Shown here piece by piece: positions 48,169 to 57,085 of a stretch of DNA of 64,000 bases. Each line of letters starts with the position of its first letter. The first letter of the stretch is position 1. Below the pieces are notes generated by a model. It had not been told where the DNA came from. It ran no database searches and saw only the letters and a list, made by a program, of their open reading frames with translations. Where the stretch lies: positions 2,790,001 through 2,854,000 of the forward strand of contig NZ_AP025510.1 in the NCBI RefSeq assembly GCF_024347635.1. The letters run 5' to 3'. This stretch comes from Vibrio tasmaniensis. Lineage in GTDB: Bacteria > Pseudomonadota > Gammaproteobacteria > Enterobacterales > Vibrionaceae. The position numbers and the translations under genes were made by a program.

Positions 48169-49140
48169 ATGGATTTTAAAGCTATCCAAACGCTTACTGC
48201 CAATGATATGGCAAAAGTGAATGAAACAATTCAAGCCCAACTTAATTCTGACGTAAGTTTAATCAACCAGCTTGGTTTTTATATCGTTAGCGGTGGTGGT
48301 AAACGCCTACGCCCTTTGCTTGCTCTTTTATCAGCTCGTGCACTTGGTTATCAAGGTGAAGCTCATATCACCTCAGCCGCCTTTATTGAGTTTATCCACA
48401 CAGCAACATTGCTCCATGATGATGTTGTCGACGAATCGGACATGAGACGCGGCAAGGCTACAGCGAATGCTGCTTTTGGTAATGCCGCTAGCGTTTTGGT
48501 TGGTGATTTTATTTACACCCGCTCGTTCCAGATGATGACCACGCTAGGATCTTTAAGGATCCTTGAGCTAATGAGCGAATCAGTAAACGTGATTGCCGAG
48601 GGTGAAGTTCAACAACTGATGAACTGTAATAACCCAGACACCACAGAAGAAAGCTACATGCAGGTGATCTATTCAAAGACCGCTCGCTTGTTTGAAGCCG
48701 CAACGCAAATCGGCGCGATTCTTACAGAGTCTTCACCTGAAATCGAAACTGCGATGCAAAACTACGGTAAGTACCTAGGAACCGCATTCCAGCTTATTGA
48801 TGATGTGATGGACTACACTGCTGATGGTAAAGATATGGGTAAAAATGTTGGTGATGACCTAGCAGAAGGCAAACCGACGTTACCGTTGCTTTACGCAATG
48901 CGTAATGGCTCGCCAGACCAAGCAAGTATGATTCGTGAAGCGATTGAAAAAGCCAATGGTATGGAACGTCTCGACGACATTATGTCTGTAATGAAAGAGA
49001 CAGGCTCGTTAGAGTACACAACCAATAAAGCCTATGAAGAAGCTGATAAAGCGATAGCTGAGCTTTCTATTCTTCCTGATTCAGAATATAAGCAGGCTTT
49101 AACTACGCTAGCTCACCTTGCAGTAAAACGTAGTAAGTAA
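48169..49140 (+). CDS. ispB: Octaprenyl diphosphate synthase IspB
   Basis: IspB extends farnesyl diphosphate with isopentenyl diphosphate to make the octaprenyl tail of ubiquinone and menaquinone. The 323-residue enzyme has GGGKRLRPLLALLSA (about 42-56), the first aspartate-rich motif LLHDDVVDESDMRRG (about 82-96), and the second, QLIDDVMDYTAD (about 208-219). Length matches E. coli IspB. It is divergent from rplU, a pairing conserved from E. coli. Confidence 0.96.
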   Translation: MDFKAIQTLTANDMAKVNETIQAQLNSDVSLINQLGFYIVSGGGKRLRPLLALLSARALGYQGEAHITSAAFIEFIHTATLLHDDVVDESDMRRGKATANAAFGNAASVLVGDFIYTRSFQMMTTLGSLRILELMSESVNVIAEGEVQQLMNCNNPDTTEESYMQVIYSKTARLFEAATQIGAILTESSPEIETAMQNYGKYLGTAFQLIDDVMDYTADGKDMGKNVGDDLAEGKPTLPLLYAMRNGSPDQASMIREAIEKANGMERLDDIMSVMKETGSLEYTTNKAYEEADKAIAELSILPDSEYKQALTTLAHLAVKRSK

Positions 49141-49169
49141 ATAGAAGCTAAGTAGACAGCTAAATAATA

Positions 49170-49195
49170 AAAAAGAGCCGCTTGGCTCTTTTTTT
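49170..49195 (+). terminator. ispB terminator
   Basis: AAAAGAGCC and GGCTCTTTT with a GCTT loop run into T7, 30 bp after ispB. Confidence 0.95.
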
Positions 49196-49220
49196 GATCC
49201 GATAAATATTATTCTGGGTT

Positions 49221-49412
49221 CTAATATCGACTCGATTCTAATGATAAAGGTAATTGCGCCTCGATCTCTTCAAGTTCTTCCAACGGAACCGCATATTGCT
49301 TATGACTGCTGTAAGACTCAAACAAAGCGAACTGCTCTTGTTCATCGATAACCAATATCTTGCCCAAACGACCTAGATAGTTAACATTCATTCCCTTTTG
49401 TACTCTAGTCAT
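49221..49412 (-). CDS. Small protein of unknown function (63 residues)
   Basis: This 63-residue acidic protein has no recognised family. It shows an alternating hydrophobic, beta-like stretch (VNYLGRLGKILVIDEQEQFALFE, cited as about 9-31) and a charged helix-prone tail with EELEEIEAQLP. No signal peptide or membrane segment is present. Upstream AGGG lies about 10 bases before the ATG; an internal ATG at codon 8 has a purine run too close to serve. It stands between the ispB and mdh terminators with its own strand, so it is probably a single-gene unit. Confidence 0.6.
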   Translation of the reverse strand: MTRVQKGMNVNYLGRLGKILVIDEQEQFALFESYSSHKQYAVPLEELEEIEAQLPLSLESSRY

Positions 49413-49473
49413 AATCCGATACCCTAATTCTTCGTGGTTAGAAAAAGATTACGAGCGGGTTGAATGCAAGGAT

Positions 49474-49502
49474 CAAAAAAGCCGATCACAATGATCGGCT
49501 TT
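49474..49502 (-). terminator. mdh terminator
   Basis: AAAGCCGATCA (49478-49488) and TGATCGGCTTT (49492-49502) with a CAA loop run into T6 on the minus strand, 40 bp beyond mdh. Confidence 0.93.
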
Positions 49503-49541
49503 CGTTAACTGTCTTTATAGCAGAGTTTAGTTATCTATCGC

Positions 49542-50477
49542 TTATTTAGCGAATTCAACACCAATCTCAATATCGCCATTTAGCGTTTCTAGCATGCTGT
49601 CTAGTGCGTTGCGTTCGAAGTCGCTCAGTTCACCATAGCTAAGGATCGCTTCAGCGCCCTCTTTGCCAAGTTTAACTGGTTGTGCGAAGAATGGTGCGTG
49701 CTCGCCTTCACCTTCAACGTATGCACACTCAATCACGTTCTCTTCGCCTTGCAGTGCTTTAACTAGTGCAAGACCGAAGCGACAAGCCGCTTGACCCATA
49801 GATAGAGTCGCACTACCGCCACCCGCTTTAGCTTCTACTACTTCAGTACCCGCATTTTGGATGCGAGTTGTTAGCGCTGCGATTTCTTCATCAGTAAACT
49901 CAACACCTTCAACTTGAGAAAGAAGAGGAAGGATAGTTACACCAGAGTGACCGCCGATAACAGGAACACGAACATCGCCTGGATCTTTATCTTTCAGCTC
50001 AGCAACGAACGTTTCAGAACGAATGACATCAAGAGTTGTAATACCGAATAAACGTCGCTTGTCGTAAACACCCGCTTTCTTTAGTACTTCAGCAGCAATT
50101 GGCACAGTTGTGTTTACTGGGTTCGTGATGATACCAACACAAGCCGTAGGACAAGTAACTGCGATTTTCTCAGCAAGAGACTTAACAATGCCAGCATTCA
50201 CGTTGAAAAGATCCGCACGATCCATACCGGGTTTACGAGCAACACCTGCAGAAATAAGTACAACATCCGCACCTTCCAGTGCCGGCGTTGGATCTTCACC
50301 CGCGTAGCCCTTAATCGAAACAGGCGTTGGGATATGGCTAAGATCGGCAGCAACACCCGGAGTTACCGGAGCGATGTCGTAAAGTGCAAGATCTGAACCA
50401 GCAGGCAGACGATTCTTTAATAGTAGGGCTAGGGCTTGACCGATGCCACCAGCGGCACCAATAACAGCTACTTTCAT
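49542..50477 (-). CDS. mdh: Malate dehydrogenase
   Basis: This 311-residue NAD-dependent enzyme converts malate and oxaloacetate in the TCA cycle. It has the Rossmann motif [16 protein letters not shown] (about 4-19), substrate arginines in [14 protein letters not shown] (about 78-91), [16 protein letters not shown], and the catalytic histidine in [12 protein letters not shown] (about 173-184). Length matches the mitochondrial-like gammaproteobacterial form. It is divergent from argR with a 351-bp gap, as in E. coli. Confidence 0.97.
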   Translation of the reverse strand: MKVAVIGAAGGIGQALALLLKNRLPAGSDLALYDIAPVTPGVAADLSHIPTPVSIKGYAGEDPTPALEGADVVLISAGVARKPGMDRADLFNVNAGIVKSLAEKIAVTCPTACVGIITNPVNTTVPIAAEVLKKAGVYDKRRLFGITTLDVIRSETFVAELKDKDPGDVRVPVIGGHSGVTILPLLSQVEGVEFTDEEIAALTTRIQNAGTEVVEAKAGGGSATLSMGQAACRFGLALVKALQGEENVIECAYVEGEGEHAPFFAQPVKLGKEGAEAILSYGELSDFERNALDSMLETLNGDIEIGVEFAK

Positions 50478-50660
50478 TGTTATTCTCCTTGAGAGATTTC
50501 TCTTATAGATTCTTTGTAGGGTAGTTCTTGAGCTAAATTAAGGCTAAAAAGCTAAATTATCGTTAAAAAACTATATTAATCACAAAATGATTACAATCAA
50601 TTAACGCTAGCTTTGCGACTTCGCGCAAGTCAATAAAACCGTGCTACACAGCAAGTTCGC

Positions 50661-50689
50661 ATTATGGCGATAATCTTTTGAAATGACAA
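50661..50689 (-). promoter_or_regulatory. Candidate mdh promoter
   Basis: On the minus strand, TTGTCA (50689-50684) is followed after 17 bp by CATAAT (50666-50661). This predicts an mdh leader of about 175 bases. The rest of the 351-bp mdh/argR gap is AT-rich without an open frame. Confidence 0.7.
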
Positions 50690-50828
50690 AACAACTCGTC
50701 TTAAATAACACATTATCCTATTAAATTTTTACAGTGATATAACTAACAAATTACCGTGATATTTTGGCTAGGATTGAATATGTATGCGAGAATATGCAAA
50801 CATCTTTGTTAATGAATAAGAATGACAT

Positions 50829-51299
50829 ATGCGCAATACAGAAAAACAAGACAACTTAGTTCGAGCTTTTAAATCGCTACTAAAAGAAGAACGTTTTGGT
50901 TCGCAAGGCGAGATTGTCGATGCCCTGAAGCATGAAGGCTTTGAAAGTATCAACCAATCTAAAGTTTCGCGTATGTTAACTAAGTTTGGCGCCGTACGAA
51001 CACGCAATGCAAAAATGGAGATGGTTTACTGTCTTCCTGCTGAACTTGGTGTTCCGACAGTTTCTAGCTCTCTAAGAGAATTGGTCTTAGATATTGACCA
51101 CAACAATGCGTTGGTTGTGATACACACTGGCCCTGGTGCCGCGCAGCTTATTGCTCGCTTATTAGATTCATTAGGTAAGTCAGAAGGCATACTGGGGGTA
51201 GTTGCTGGAGATGATACTATCTTCATTACTCCAACCTTATCAGTTACCACTAAGCAACTGTTCGATTCTGTATGCGAACTGTTTGAATACGCAGGATAA
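50829..51299 (+). CDS. argR: Arginine repressor ArgR
   Basis: This 156-residue repressor has an N-terminal winged helix ([31 protein letters not shown], about 24-54) and a C-terminal trimerisation and arginine-binding domain with [16 protein letters not shown] and [13 protein letters not shown], where the DD pair contacts arginine. As a hexamer with arginine it represses arginine synthesis genes and is also used in Xer recombination. Degenerate ARG-box-like sequences (TTGAATATGTATGC near 50773; AATGAATAAGAATGA near 50811) just upstream could mediate autorepression, but the matches are weak. Confidence 0.95.
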   Translation: MRNTEKQDNLVRAFKSLLKEERFGSQGEIVDALKHEGFESINQSKVSRMLTKFGAVRTRNAKMEMVYCLPAELGVPTVSSSLRELVLDIDHNNALVVIHTGPGAAQLIARLLDSLGKSEGILGVVAGDDTIFITPTLSVTTKQLFDSVCELFEYAG

Positions 51300-51355
51300 T
51301 TGCTCACAGTTTCATAACTATCAGCCATTACTATTGGATCACAAACACCTATTTA

Positions 51356-51377
51356 GTTCGTGATCCAAATCACATCC
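51356..51377. promoter_or_regulatory. Strong candidate CRP site upstream of the TRAP genes
   Basis: CGTGA-TCCAAA-TCACA (51359-51374) differs from the CRP consensus TGTGA-N6-TCACA at one base. It lies about 270 bp before the TAXI gene and 60 bp after argR, so it more likely acts on the downstream TRAP operon. Confidence 0.65.
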
Positions 51378-51642
51378 TAAGATATCTATCCCGCCTCTCC
51401 CAAAAACCACTAACTCATTGATTTTAAAAAACTCAATAGCAAATCAAACACGAGATCCAACCGTCATTTGTTAGATTTTTTCGCTATATCTTTTAACATT
51501 TGAGTAATTTTCTGCCAATTTTTGATATTATTCAGCCACTTTTTCATCACATGGATTGAAAAAGGTGCCGTTTCCAAATAGGAAACTCCAGAAACGACTA
51601 CACTTGTTTCAGGGTTAATAATGAATAAAGGAAGGGAAATTC
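51378..51642. other. Leader region of the TRAP operon
   Basis: No open frame is present. A small hairpin, GTTTCC-AAATA-GGAAAC (51570-51586), and a GAAAC/GTTTC pair (about 51592-51611) lie in the probable 5' untranslated region. A GGAAGGGA ribosome-binding site precedes the TAXI start. Confidence 0.4.
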
Positions 51643-52611
51643 ATGGCATTTACCAAACTGATTAAAGTTGGGGCTATTGCAGCAGCTGTAATGGGCGCTG
51701 GCGCAGTTAACGCTCAAGAGTTCATCACAATTGGTACTGGTTCAGTAACGGGTGTTTATTACCCGACTGGTGGTGCAATTTGTAAGCTAGTGAACAAAGG
51801 CCGTAAAGACCACAACATTCGTTGTTCTGTCGAGTCTACTGGCGGTTCAATCTACAACGTTAATACCATCCGTGCTGGTGAACTAGATTTCGGTGTTGTT
51901 CAATCGGACTGGCAATACCACGGCTACAACGGTACAAGTAAGTTCAAAGACCAAGGCGAATACAAGAAACTTCGTGCTATGTTCTCTCTACATACAGAAC
52001 CGTTCAACATCATCGCTCGCACCGATGCTGGTATTAACAATGTTTCTGACCTAGTTGGTAAACGTGTCAACATTGGTAACCCAGGTTCTGGTGACCGTGC
52101 AACTATGGGTGTTGTAATGGACTCAATGGGTTGGACTAACGACAGCTTCAAGCTTGCTTCTGAACTAAAAGGTTCTGAGCGCTCACAAGCACTTTGTGAT
52201 AACAAGATTGATGCATTCATCTACATGGTTGGTCACCCGAACGGATCAATTAAAGAAGCGACAACATCTTGTGATGCAAAACTGGTTTCTGCAACCGGTC
52301 CACAGATCGACAAAATCGTCGCTGAAAACCCATACTACGCATACAGCACAGTACCTGCTGGTATGTACCGCGGTACAGATGCTGACGTAAACAGCTTCGG
52401 TGTTGCAGCAACTATGGTAACAACTTCAGACGTTTCAGATGAAGTCGCTTACAACGTTGCTAAAGCAGTATTTGAAAACTTCGCAACATTCAAACGCCTG
52501 CACCCTGCATTTGCTAACCTGAAAAAAGAAGACATGGTTAAAGCGGGTATCTCAATCCCTCTTCACCCAGGCGCAGCAAAATACTACAAAGAAGTAGGTC
52601 TTCTAAAGTAA
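51643..52611 (+). CDS. TAXI-family TRAP transporter solute-binding protein
   Basis: This 322-residue precursor has a signal peptide (about 1-24, [12 protein letters not shown]) and the TAXI (TRAP-associated extracytoplasmic) fold: [25 protein letters not shown] (cited as about 26-50), [25 protein letters not shown], and a C-terminal [17 protein letters not shown]. It would capture a substrate in the periplasm for the permease encoded 255 bp downstream. Related TAXI systems are linked to glutamate/2-oxoglutarate-type acids in a few cases, but the ligand here is not known. Confidence 0.93.
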   Translation: MAFTKLIKVGAIAAAVMGAGAVNAQEFITIGTGSVTGVYYPTGGAICKLVNKGRKDHNIRCSVESTGGSIYNVNTIRAGELDFGVVQSDWQYHGYNGTSKFKDQGEYKKLRAMFSLHTEPFNIIARTDAGINNVSDLVGKRVNIGNPGSGDRATMGVVMDSMGWTNDSFKLASELKGSERSQALCDNKIDAFIYMVGHPNGSIKEATTSCDAKLVSATGPQIDKIVAENPYYAYSTVPAGMYRGTDADVNSFGVAATMVTTSDVSDEVAYNVAKAVFENFATFKRLHPAFANLKKEDMVKAGISIPLHPGAAKYYKEVGLLK

Positions 52612-52632
52612 CTCTACTTTAAGCCTACTACA

Positions 52633-52666
52633 CCAATAAGGAGGCTAGTCCTCCTTATTGGCTTTT
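52633..52666 (+). terminator. Hairpin between TAXI gene and permease gene
   Basis: CCAATAAGGAGG (52633-52644) and CCTCCTTATTGG (52650-52661) form a perfect 12-bp stem, loop CTAGT, followed by CTTTTC. It is a probable partial terminator that would keep binding-protein mRNA above permease mRNA. Confidence 0.75.
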
Positions 52667-52866
52667 CACGTTTTATAAAAATAACTTAAGTGAAAAGAAC
52701 AACCCTTTAAGTTTCTCCAATTTGGAGGACTTACCTTCGTATCAAGCCTAAGACAAAGACGAACAAAGAACGCATTTCTCTATCGATTCACTACACTAGA
52801 TAGGATAGAAATCACGTTTAGTTGTTCGTAATAAAAGGCAGACCATCAATAATAAGGATAAAGTAC

Positions 52867-55446
52867 ATGACGCAGACAACATCACCGTCTCCAGATGTGC
52901 AAGAAATGGTGGCACAATCAGATACTGGTGCGCGTAGCCCTCGTGGTATCCAAGGCCGTATTTTATGGTTTGTGCCTCTATGTTGGTCACTGTTCCAACT
53001 TTGGTATGCATCTCCGCTGCCATTCATTTTTAACTTCGCAATTTTAAACGACACTGAAGCTCGAGCAATTCACCTTACGTTTGCTATTTTCTTAGCCTTT
53101 ACCGCTTATCCAGCCATGAAAAATTCGCCTAGGGATCGTATCCCAGCAATCGATTGGGTATTAGCGCTTGTAGGTAGCTTTTCAGCTTCTTATATCTATA
53201 TTTTCTATACTCAACTCGCTGAACGCTCGGGTGCACCGACAACATTCGATATTGTTGCGGCCGTATTCGGTATGGTTCTACTGCTTGAAGCAACACGACG
53301 CGCTTTAGGTCCACCTCTTATGGTTGTGGCAGCAGTCTTCCTACTTTACACCTTTGGCGGTCCACACATGCCAGACGTTATTGCCCACAAAGGCGCGAGC
53401 CTGAACAAGGCAATGTCGCATCTGTGGTTAACAACAGAAGGTGTGTTCGGTGTTGCTCTTGGCGTATCAACGTCATTCGTATTCTTGTTTGTACTGTTTG
53501 GTGCAATGCTAGAACGAGCAGGCGCCGGTGCTTACTTTATCAAGGTCGCATTCTCACTACTAGGCCACATGAAAGGCGGCCCAGCGAAAGCGGCCGTTGT
53601 CGCGTCAGGTCTATCGGGCCTAGTTTCCGGTTCATCTATCGCTAACGTAGTCACCACAGGTACCTTTACTATTCCGCTAATGAAGCGTGTCGGTTTCCCG
53701 GGTACAAAAGCGGGTGCGGTAGAAGTCGCAGCTTCAACCAATGGTCAATTAACACCACCGATCATGGGTGCAGCAGCATTCTTGATGGTTGAGTATGTGG
53801 GCATCTCTTACGTAGAAGTAATCAAAGCAGCACTACTGCCCGCTCTGATCTCTTACATCGCCCTGATTTACATTGTTCACTTAGAGGCATGTAAAGCAGG
53901 TATGACGGGCTTACCTCGTCGTCACACACCAACTATCGTACAAAGCCTACTCTCTTTCACTGGTACTATCTTAGGCCTATGTGTCATCAGTGCTGCGGTT
54001 TACTACGGTGTCGGCTGGACGAAAGACGTCTTTGGCGCAGCAGCCACACCAATTGTGACTGTTGCTCTATTAGTCTCTTATGTCGCTCTGGTTCGAGTTT
54101 CAGCAAAATACGCAGCTGAAGGTGGCATGGAAATCGACGAGAACCTAACAGAAGTTCCGGATCCGGGCCCAACGATTAAGTCTGGCCTTCACTTCCTACT
54201 GCCTATCGTAGTTCTAGTTTGGTGTTTAACGGTTGAACGTTTCTCTCCAGGTCTGTCGGCATTCTGGGCGACCGTGTTCATGATTTTCATTTTGATCACT
54301 CAGCGCCCTTTAATGACTCTGATGAACAAATCAGACGATCTTGCAGAACAAACAAAAGCAGGCTTCATTGATCTAGCAGAGAGCTTAGTTTCAGGCGCAC
54401 GTAACATGATCGGTATCGGTGTAGCGACAGCTGCAGCAGGTACGGTTGTCGGCGTGGTAACGCTGACAGGTATCGGCCTTGTAATGACCGATTTTGTTGA
54501 GTTCATCTCGGGCGGTAGCATCATTCTAATGTTGTTATTCACTGCGGTAATCAGCTTGATCTTAGGTATGGGCTTGCCAACAACGGCGAACTACATCGTT
54601 GTATCAACATTGATGGCACCAGTAATTGTTACCTTAGGTGCAGCGCACGGCTTGATCATTCCACTGATTGCGGTTCACTTATTCGTGTTCTACTTCGGTA
54701 TTCTTGCGGACGATACACCTCCGGTAGGTTTGGCTGCATTTGCGGCCGCCGCGATTGCGAAATCAGACCCGATTCGCACTGGTATTCAAGGTTTTACCTA
54801 CGATATCCGGACTGCGATATTACCGTTCATGTTCATCTTCAATACCCAACTACTGTTGATGGGCATTGATTCTTGGTGGCACTTAGCACTGACTATTTTC
54901 TCTTCTGTGACTGCGGTACTTATCTTTGCAGCAGCGACACAAGGTTGGTGGTTCACTAAGAACAAGTGGTGGGAAACGTTGCTACTGTTGATTCTGACCT
55001 TCTCTTTCTTCCGTCCAGGTTTCTGGTGGGACATGATTTATCCAGAGAAAGTTCTTTCACCTGGAGTTGAGATCGCTCAAATCACAGAAAATCTATCTGT
55101 GGGACAATCACTTGAATTGAGAGTCGGTGGCGAAAACTTAGAAGGTAACTATTCTGAGAAAACAGTTCGCCTTCCGTTTGAAGATTCTGCGACAACAAGT
55201 GAAGACCGCATTGCTTCAATGGGCTTAATGCTGACACAAGCTGACGACAAGATGATTGTTGATATGGTTGAGTTTGGTAGCCCTGCAGAAGCCGCTGGCA
55301 TTGACTTTGACTGGGAAATTAAATCCGTTATCCAAGATGCAGAACGACCAATGAAAGAGTGGGTATTCTTACCTGCCCTGTTAATTTTGATTGGTTTAGC
55401 GATGAACCAAAGAAGGCGTGCTCGTAAGGATGAGATTAGCGCGTAA
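52867..55446 (+). CDS. TRAP transporter fused permease (small and large subunits), DUF3394 C-terminus
   Basis: This 859-residue membrane protein joins the TRAP small (DctQ-like) and large (DctM-like) parts in one chain, as is usual for TAXI systems. About four N-terminal helices are followed by the 12-helix DctM core with SGLSGLVSGSSIANVVTTG (about 230-248), TNGQLTPPIMGAAAF, GMGLPTTANYIVVSTLM and ILADDTPPVGLAAFAAA, then a C-terminal DUF3394 region (from about 690) with a PDZ-like segment (GLMLTQADDKMIVDMVEFGSPAEAAGI, cited as about 792-818). It runs sodium-driven uptake. The ATG at 52867 has AAGGA upstream; an earlier TTG is unlikely. Confidence 0.92.
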   Translation: MTQTTSPSPDVQEMVAQSDTGARSPRGIQGRILWFVPLCWSLFQLWYASPLPFIFNFAILNDTEARAIHLTFAIFLAFTAYPAMKNSPRDRIPAIDWVLALVGSFSASYIYIFYTQLAERSGAPTTFDIVAAVFGMVLLLEATRRALGPPLMVVAAVFLLYTFGGPHMPDVIAHKGASLNKAMSHLWLTTEGVFGVALGVSTSFVFLFVLFGAMLERAGAGAYFIKVAFSLLGHMKGGPAKAAVVASGLSGLVSGSSIANVVTTGTFTIPLMKRVGFPGTKAGAVEVAASTNGQLTPPIMGAAAFLMVEYVGISYVEVIKAALLPALISYIALIYIVHLEACKAGMTGLPRRHTPTIVQSLLSFTGTILGLCVISAAVYYGVGWTKDVFGAAATPIVTVALLVSYVALVRVSAKYAAEGGMEIDENLTEVPDPGPTIKSGLHFLLPIVVLVWCLTVERFSPGLSAFWATVFMIFILITQRPLMTLMNKSDDLAEQTKAGFIDLAESLVSGARNMIGIGVATAAAGTVVGVVTLTGIGLVMTDFVEFISGGSIILMLLFTAVISLILGMGLPTTANYIVVSTLMAPVIVTLGAAHGLIIPLIAVHLFVFYFGILADDTPPVGLAAFAAAAIAKSDPIRTGIQGFTYDIRTAILPFMFIFNTQLLLMGIDSWWHLALTIFSSVTAVLIFAAATQGWWFTKNKWWETLLLLILTFSFFRPGFWWDMIYPEKVLSPGVEIAQITENLSVGQSLELRVGGENLEGNYSEKTVRLPFEDSATTSEDRIASMGLMLTQADDKMIVDMVEFGSPAEAAGIDFDWEIKSVIQDAERPMKEWVFLPALLILIGLAMNQRRRARKDEISA

Positions 55447-55453
55447 TGGATAG

Positions 55454-55487
55454 AGCCAAATAGCGCTCTACTCTATTTGGCTTTTTT
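55454..55487 (+). terminator. TRAP permease terminator
   Basis: AGCCAAATAG (55454-55463) and CTATTTGGCT (55473-55482) run into T6, separating the permease from the universal stress gene. Confidence 0.9.
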
Positions 55488-55553
55488 ACTACATGGAAAA
55501 GATAATTACAGCGCTTAGTATGTACTCGGCGCAGCTCAAAAAGAGACGAATAC

Positions 55554-55991
55554 ATGTATAGACAAATCCTTGTTCCCGTTGATCTGAACGACAAAGGCTT
55601 TTCTGATAAAGCAGTCGAGCTAGCGGTATGGCACGCGAAACACAGTAATGCTGTGATCCACATTCTTAACGTATTACCGGGCATCCACATGTCGATGGTA
55701 GCGTCTTACTTCCCGAAAGATGCAGCAAACCAAATGAAGCTTGATGTTAAAAATCAGCTGAAAGAATTTGCCGATAAGCATATCGACGATGATGTAATCT
55801 ATAAGGTTCACGTTGCCGAAGGTAAGACCTACACAACGATTCTTGATTGCGCAGAGAAACTAGGGGCAGACCTTATCGTGATGCCTAGTCATAAGCGTTC
55901 GAAAATCGACAAGGTTGTACTTGGTTCTGTTGCAAGCAAAGTGGTACAGAACTCACCAATCAATGTATTAGTGGTCAAGCCGCAAGGCTAA
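55554..55991 (+). CDS. Universal stress protein (TRAP-associated)
   Basis: This 145-residue cytosolic protein has the UspA fold, starting MYRQILVPVDLNDKGFSDKAVELAV and ending VVLGSVASKVVQNSPINVLVVKP. In ATP-binding members the stretch before LGSVA reads like GSHGRTG; here it is PSHKRSK, with both glycines replaced (about 115-121). Nucleotide binding may therefore be weak or changed. USPs beside TRAP genes (for example TeaD) tune the transporter, so regulation of the adjoining TAXI-TRAP system is a fair inference. A terminator lies between the permease and this gene. Confidence 0.9.
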   Translation: MYRQILVPVDLNDKGFSDKAVELAVWHAKHSNAVIHILNVLPGIHMSMVASYFPKDAANQMKLDVKNQLKEFADKHIDDDVIYKVHVAEGKTYTTILDCAEKLGADLIVMPSHKRSKIDKVVLGSVASKVVQNSPINVLVVKPQG

Positions 55992-56015
55992 ATCACTTAG
56001 TTGACACAATGTTCT

Positions 56016-56047
56016 AAAAAGGTTGGCCTAAAAGCCAACCTTTTTTA
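56016..56047 (+). terminator. Universal stress gene terminator
   Basis: AAAAAGGTTGGC (56016-56027) and GCCAACCTTTTTT (56034-56046) form a strong stem with a T tail. Confidence 0.93.
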
Positions 56048-56088
56048 TTTCAACTTGGTCAAGTGCAGGCTGCTGAATACAGCCTCAA

Positions 56089-57051
56089 TTAACCCACGAG
56101 ATTTTGTGGCTTACCAGCAACAAACCCTGCAATGTTATCCATCAGGATATCTGAGAGTTTTTGAATGGAACTGTCACTACCCCAAGCCACATGTGGTGTC
56201 AGCAGTAAATTAGGTAAGTGGCTGTTAGCCAATAGTGGATTAGAATTATCTGCAGGTTCTTGTGTAAACACATCCATACCCGCACCAGCAATCTCATTAC
56301 TTTTCAAAGCTTCAACTAAGGCCTTCTCATCGACAAGTCCACCACGGCCAGCATTAATTAATACCGCACTTGATTTCATCATGATTAGCTCTCGCTCTGA
56401 AATCAGGTTTCGGGTCGCATCAGTTAATGGACAATGTAAGCTGATCGCATCCGCTTGCTGCAACACAGTATCAAAAGGCAAAAAGCCTTCGCGACAGGTG
56501 TCTGCCCCTTTACGCTCCGAAAAAATGACGTTCATGCCGATCGCTTTAGCCAATATCGCAGTCGCTTGCCCTAAGCTACCACTCCCTATTAAGCCCAATG
56601 TACTGCCTGCAACATCTTGAATCGGATGAGTAAAGAAGCAGAATTGTTTGTCCTTTTGCCACTCGCCCGCCTCGATATCTTGATGGTAACCAACGAGATT
56701 ACGCTTTAACGTAAACAGCATTGCAATCACATGCTCTGGCACCGATTGAGTCGCGTAGCCCTGTACGTTAGCCACCGCGATGTTGTTGCTCTTACAATAT
56801 TCGACATCGACATTATTCACACCTGTCGCAGAAACCGCGATCAGCTTAAGCTGTTGTGCTTGAGCTAAATTCGATTCGTTGAGCACCACCTTATTGGTAA
56901 TAACCACATCAGCGCCTTCAATTCGTTCAAACACTTGCTCCGGCGAAGTAAAATCATACTCAACCCACTGATGTTCAAAGCTGAGAGGTTTTAAATGGAT
57001 TTGAGATGGGATGGTGGCTCTGTCGAGAAAGACCACTTTCAACTTCGGCAT
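56089..57051 (-). CDS. D-2-hydroxyacid dehydrogenase
   Basis: This 320-residue NAD(P)-dependent enzyme belongs to the D-isomer-specific 2-hydroxyacid dehydrogenases. It has the nucleotide-binding GLIGSGSLGQAT (about 150-161), the catalytic arginine in NAGRGGLVDEKAL, the glutamate in FTQEP and the histidine in LTPHVAWGS (about 287-295). Sequence style is close to glycerate/hydroxypyruvate reductases (HprA-like), but substrate is unproven. The ATG at 57051 follows AAGGA at 6 bases; an ATG at 57084, one base after the rluA stop, would add 11 residues. Cotranscription with rluA is likely. Confidence 0.88.
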   Translation of the reverse strand: MPKLKVVFLDRATIPSQIHLKPLSFEHQWVEYDFTSPEQVFERIEGADVVITNKVVLNESNLAQAQQLKLIAVSATGVNNVDVEYCKSNNIAVANVQGYATQSVPEHVIAMLFTLKRNLVGYHQDIEAGEWQKDKQFCFFTHPIQDVAGSTLGLIGSGSLGQATAILAKAIGMNVIFSERKGADTCREGFLPFDTVLQQADAISLHCPLTDATRNLISERELIMMKSSAVLINAGRGGLVDEKALVEALKSNEIAGAGMDVFTQEPADNSNPLLANSHLPNLLLTPHVAWGSDSSIQKLSDILMDNIAGFVAGKPQNLVG

Positions 57052-57085
57052 TGTACGTCCTTGCATTGGTATTGATTTAACCATT

